Positions 61,224 through 64,000 of a DNA stretch of 64,000 nt are shown here, piece by piece. Both the position numbers and the translations under genes were made by a program. This stretch comes from URNF01 sp045634325 (GTDB taxonomy: Bacteria; Bacillota; Clostridia; Oscillospirales; Acutalibacteraceae): NCBI GenBank assembly GCA_045634325.1, contig JAZRAA010000034.1, positions 1 through 64,000 of the forward strand, written 5' to 3'. The notes under the pieces are model-generated. The model was not told where the DNA came from, ran no database searches, and worked only from the letters and a program-made list of their open reading frames with translations. Every line of letters begins with the position of its first letter. Position 1 is the stretch's first letter.

Positions 61224-62470
61224 GCGCCACCTCTTTCCAAAAGGGCGACGATGCCTTTGACAGCCACGGCGGCACTCGAAAAAGCAAATTGCAGGTTAAA
61301 TCCACCGCAATCACCGTCAACATCCAGCATCTCACCCGCCGCAAACACACCGTTTGCCAAGTGGGATTGCATCGTTTGCGGGTCAAAATCTTTGACATCC
61401 AAACCGCCCGCAGTTACCTGTGCACCCGCAAACCCTTTGGTGCCTACAACTGTAAACTGCCAGCATTTGAGCAACACTGCCAACCGATGCAAGTCTGCTT
61501 CCAACAGAGAATGCGGACTATCTTGTAATCCCAATCCCGCCGCACGCAAAGCGGTTTGACCGATGCGTTTGTGCAACAAACCGGTGAGGAAGTTTTCAAG
61601 GGTAGTATCGGACAGTGCTAACCGTTTTTTGAGCATTATATACAGTTCTTTTTCGTCCATATCGGGAAACAAATCCAGCGAAGCGATTGCCTTTCCTTTT
61701 TTCTGTCGTTCCCAATCTCCCGCCAACCGAGAAATCTGCATCACGGCAGGACCGGACAATCCATACTCGGTGAACAAAATTTCACCCGTTTCACTTCGTT
61801 TTCCTTTATCGGTGGTCAGCGTAACCGTACCGTCCACCCGCAATCCCTTCATCGCACGCACAAAAGTGGTGTCGGTGCGCAACTGCACAATAGACGGGAA
61901 CAGCGAGGTACGGGTATGTCCCAAAGCGGTCAGCAAGGCATACCCTTCCACACCACCACCCAAGCCGGGTGCCGCCGCACCGCCGGTACACACCAAAACG
62001 GTTTTAGCATATATACTTTCCCCGCCACACTGTACTTTCCAATTGCCTTTTTCACGTTGCAACGCAGTCACAACCGTATCACAGCGTTCAATAACACCCG
62101 CTGCAGCGGCTTCCAAGCGCAAACGGTCCAACACCGCCGCGGCTTGTTCCGCACGGGGATATACTTTTCCATCCGCACGGGTCACACACGCAACACCGAT
62201 AGAATCGAAAAAATCCATCGTGTCTTTGGGCGAAAATTGCCGTAAAACAGCGTCTGCAAACGCGGGTGCACCATGATAGCGACTGCTGTTTGCATAGGCA
62301 TTGGTTATATTACAAGTACCGTTACCGGTGGCAAGCAGTTTCTTGCCGACACGGGCTTGCTTTTCCAAAATCAACACGCTTTTGGGTTGTTTTGCTTGCC
62401 GTTTGAGCATCACGGCCGCAGTCAGACCTGCCGCACCACCGCCCACAATCACGGTATCATATATCTGCAT
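61220..62470 (-). CDS. HI0933/BaiN-like FAD-dependent oxidoreductase
   Basis: This 416-residue flavoprotein is of the HI0933 family (BaiN, aminoacetone oxidase-like). The FAD-binding start is DTVIVGGGAAGLTAAVMLKR, followed by KKLLATGNGTCNITN, a hallmark of the family; VCTGGAAAPGLGGGVEGYALLTALGH and GLSGPAVMQISRLAG follow. FAAGEMLDVDGDCGGFNLQFAFSSA closes the fold. It overlaps the next gene by four bases and starts 15 bases after the recG stop. Bile acid reduction has been linked to some members in gut clostridia, but the sequence alone does not show this. Confidence 0.9.
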   Translation of the reverse strand: MQIYDTVIVGGGAAGLTAAVMLKRQAKQPKSVLILEKQARVGKKLLATGNGTCNITNAYANSSRYHGAPAFADAVLRQFSPKDTMDFFDSIGVACVTRADGKVYPRAEQAAAVLDRLRLEAAAAGVIERCDTVVTALQREKGNWKVQCGGESIYAKTVLVCTGGAAAPGLGGGVEGYALLTALGHTRTSLFPSIVQLRTDTTFVRAMKGLRVDGTVTLTTDKGKRSETGEILFTEYGLSGPAVMQISRLAGDWERQKKGKAIASLDLFPDMDEKELYIMLKKRLALSDTTLENFLTGLLHKRIGQTALRAAGLGLQDSPHSLLEADLHRLAVLLKCWQFTVVGTKGFAGAQVTAGGLDVKDFDPQTMQSHLANGVFAAGEMLDVDGDCGGFNLQFAFSSAAVAVKGIVALLERGGA

Positions 62471-62485
62471 AGTGTTTACTCCTTT

Positions 62486-64000
62486 TTAGTTTGCCGTTAC
62501 ATCCGCACCTACTGTGAACAAAGCCGCCACCGCACGAGACAGGGATTGATGTTCAGGTAAAGTCAACGCGGGGTCACGAGAAATAATGCTATCCACCGCT
62601 TGTTTTGCTTGATGCAAAACCGCCATATCACTGATGAGATTGGCTATGCGCATATTGGGCAAGCCGTGTTGCCGACTACCGAAAAAGTCACCCGGCCCAC
62701 GCATTTTGAGGTCTTGCTCTGCAATTTTAAAACCGTCAGAGGTACGACACATTGTGTCCAATCGCTGTTTGGCGTTTTCGCCCTCTGCATCCGAAATGAG
62801 TATGCAGGTGGAAGCGTGTTTGCCGCGTCCGACACGTCCACGCAACTGATGTAACTGCGCAAGACCGAATCGATCGGCATTTTCAATCACCATCAACACC
62901 GCATTGGGCACGTCCACGCCAACCTCAATCACGACGGTAGACACCAGCACACTGATTTCACCTGCGGCAAACGCCTGCATCACGGCATCTTTTTCTTTTG
63001 CACGCATTTTGCCATGTAAAAGGGCGGTGGGAATTCCACGCAGTGCGCCATTTTTCAGTGTTTCATAATAGGTGGTGGCGGCGGTCAAATCGCCGCTATC
63101 TTCCCCTTCTTCCACCAAAGGACACACGATATATGCTTGCCGTCCTTCAGCTATGTGCTTGCGAATAAAACCATACACCCGCTCGTGCAACGCACTGCCC
63201 ACCGCATAGGTGGCAATCGGTTGTCTGCCGGGTGGCAATTCGTCTAAAACGGATACGTCCAAGTCGCCGTACACCAGCAATGCCAACGTGCGTGGAATAG
63301 GCGTTGCGGACATAACCAACAAATGCGGGTGCTCGCCTTTTTGCGCAAGCGCGGCACGTTGCAGTACACCAAAACGGTGTTGTTCATCGGTTACCACCAA
63401 CCCTAACCGTTTAAACTGCACGGCATCCGATATCAGTGCATGGGTACCCACGGCAATATCGATACTGCCGTCCGCCAAACCATCCAGCACCTGCCGTTTT
63501 TCTTTGACGGTCATCGAGCCTGTGAGCAATGCAATACGCACGCTGTCGCCCAAAACTTTTTGTAAAGATTGCAGGTGCTGACGTGCCAAGATTTCGGTTG
63601 GTACCATCAAAGCGGTTTGCAAACCGTTTTTCGCAGCCGAAAATGCAAGTGCGGCAGCAATAACCGTTTTACCACTGCCGACATCCCCTTGTATCAATCG
63701 TGCCATCGGATGCGGTTGCATCATATCACGCATTCCATCGCCAATCGCACGACTTTGCGCACCGGTCAACGTAAAAGGCAACATCGAGCAAAACGTGTCG
63801 GTTTCATCCTGTGTCACCACACAACCGGTACGTGCACGATTGCGTCCACGCAGTTGGGACATACCCAGTATATATAAAAACAATTCTTCAAAAATCAACC
63901 GTTCTCGTGCTACCGACAGCGCCATAGCATCTTTCGGAAAATGAATATTTTGCAAAGCAAACCGCCGTGTGCACAACGCATATTGTCTGCGCAGGTCGTC
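62486..64000 (-). CDS. recG: ATP-dependent DNA helicase RecG (5' end beyond window)
   Basis: This is a partial RecG, the helicase that remodels stalled replication forks and branched DNA. The visible 504 codons contain FTLTGAQSRAIGDGM (Q motif-like), RLIQGDVGSGKTVIAA (Walker A), VVTDEQHRFGVLQRAAL (DExH), VMSATPIPRTLAL, VSTVVIEVGVDVPNA and LHQLRGRVGRG (motif VI). The frame stays open through position 64000, where the translation reads DDLRRQYALC, so the start and most of the N-terminal wedge domain lie outside. It is the first visible gene of a three-gene minus-strand operon. Confidence 0.95.
   Translation of the reverse strand, partial: DDLRRQYALCTRRFALQNIHFPKDAMALSVARERLIFEELFLYILGMSQLRGRNRARTGCVVTQDETDTFCSMLPFTLTGAQSRAIGDGMRDMMQPHPMARLIQGDVGSGKTVIAAALAFSAAKNGLQTALMVPTEILARQHLQSLQKVLGDSVRIALLTGSMTVKEKRQVLDGLADGSIDIAVGTHALISDAVQFKRLGLVVTDEQHRFGVLQRAALAQKGEHPHLLVMSATPIPRTLALLVYGDLDVSVLDELPPGRQPIATYAVGSALHERVYGFIRKHIAEGRQAYIVCPLVEEGEDSGDLTAATTYYETLKNGALRGIPTALLHGKMRAKEKDAVMQAFAAGEISVLVSTVVIEVGVDVPNAVLMVIENADRFGLAQLHQLRGRVGRGKHASTCILISDAEGENAKQRLDTMCRTSDGFKIAEQDLKMRGPGDFFGSRQHGLPNMRIANLISDMAVLHQAKQAVDSIISRDPALTLPEHQSLSRAVAALFTVGADVTAN

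Overview
The window reads as a chromosomal segment of an anaerobic Bacillota bacterium, most likely a gut-type clostridium of the Oscillospirales. The evidence is the gene repertoire: type III glutamine synthetase, RqcH, TmcAL, a YerC-type TrpR protein, a TrmK/Nif3 pair, acetate kinase, a clostridial-size aconitase, and a class A RNase P RNA with tRNA-Tyr encoding CCA. Strong AGGAGG-type ribosome sites and 17-bp-spaced sigma-A promoters fit the same picture. The first ~16 kb is visibly AT-richer than the rest, and its left end (1-2.5 kb) is the most AT-rich and most repeat-laden part.

Layout. 1-2.5 kb: non-coding repeats and terminators around one AT-rich acyltransferase gene. 2.5-16.3 kb: a cell-surface glycopolymer locus. 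It holds a polyprenyl-phosphate sugar-1-phosphate transferase, three GT-A glycosyltransferases, an ABC exporter (permease plus ATPase), an SDR-cytidylyltransferase fusion, a GlfT2-like/TagF-like fusion, UDP-galactopyranose mutase on the opposite strand, and a ferredoxin/FrhB-pyruvyltransferase fusion with a coiled-coil tail. 16.6-20 kb: alpha-glucan use (GH13 alpha-glucosidase, MalQ). 20-24 kb (minus): an LtaS-type phosphoglycerol transferase and HtpG. 24-31 kb: tRNA modification (TcdA, TtcA), a Wzx-like flippase, and the operon hypothetical-Tex-esterase. 30.7-34.3 kb (minus): polar amino acid ABC transporter with YerC, and a DegV protein. 34.5-39.3 kb: XRE membrane regulator, small membrane protein, YgjP metallopeptidase, PRPP synthetase, HflX, DUF5662. 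39.4-46.7 kb: GlnN, Gfo/Idh oxidoreductase with AraC regulator, beta-lactamase-fold hydrolase, GlyA, DUF378. 46.8-54.2 kb: AckA diverging from TmcAL, a second Gfo/Idh enzyme, a split TSUP permease, GT2-GtrA, aconitase. 54.3-56.1 kb: hexose kinase, lone 5S rRNA, tRNA-Tyr, RNase P RNA. 56.1-64 kb: DUF1858, TrmK, Nif3, RqcH, then a minus-strand operon recG (5' end cut by the window), BaiN-like and COG2509 flavoproteins.

How it fits together. The most interesting system is the glycopolymer locus. UDP-Galp mutase makes UDP-galactofuranose. The N-terminal half of the 997-residue fusion looks like a processive galactofuranosyltransferase, and its C-terminal half like a CDP-glycerol glycerophosphotransferase. 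The SDR-cytidylyltransferase fusion could reduce and activate the alditol phosphate that this half would need. The ABC pair would export the lipid-linked chain, and pyruvyl and acyl groups could decorate it. A galactofuranose/alditol-phosphate polymer is inferred from domain content only. Most other genes are ordinary housekeeping genes, but several intergenic regions hold candidate operators: AraC-linked ACA-W-TTGTGCA sites, tandem palindromes before the XRE gene, and back-to-back promoters with shared or mirror-image -35 elements.
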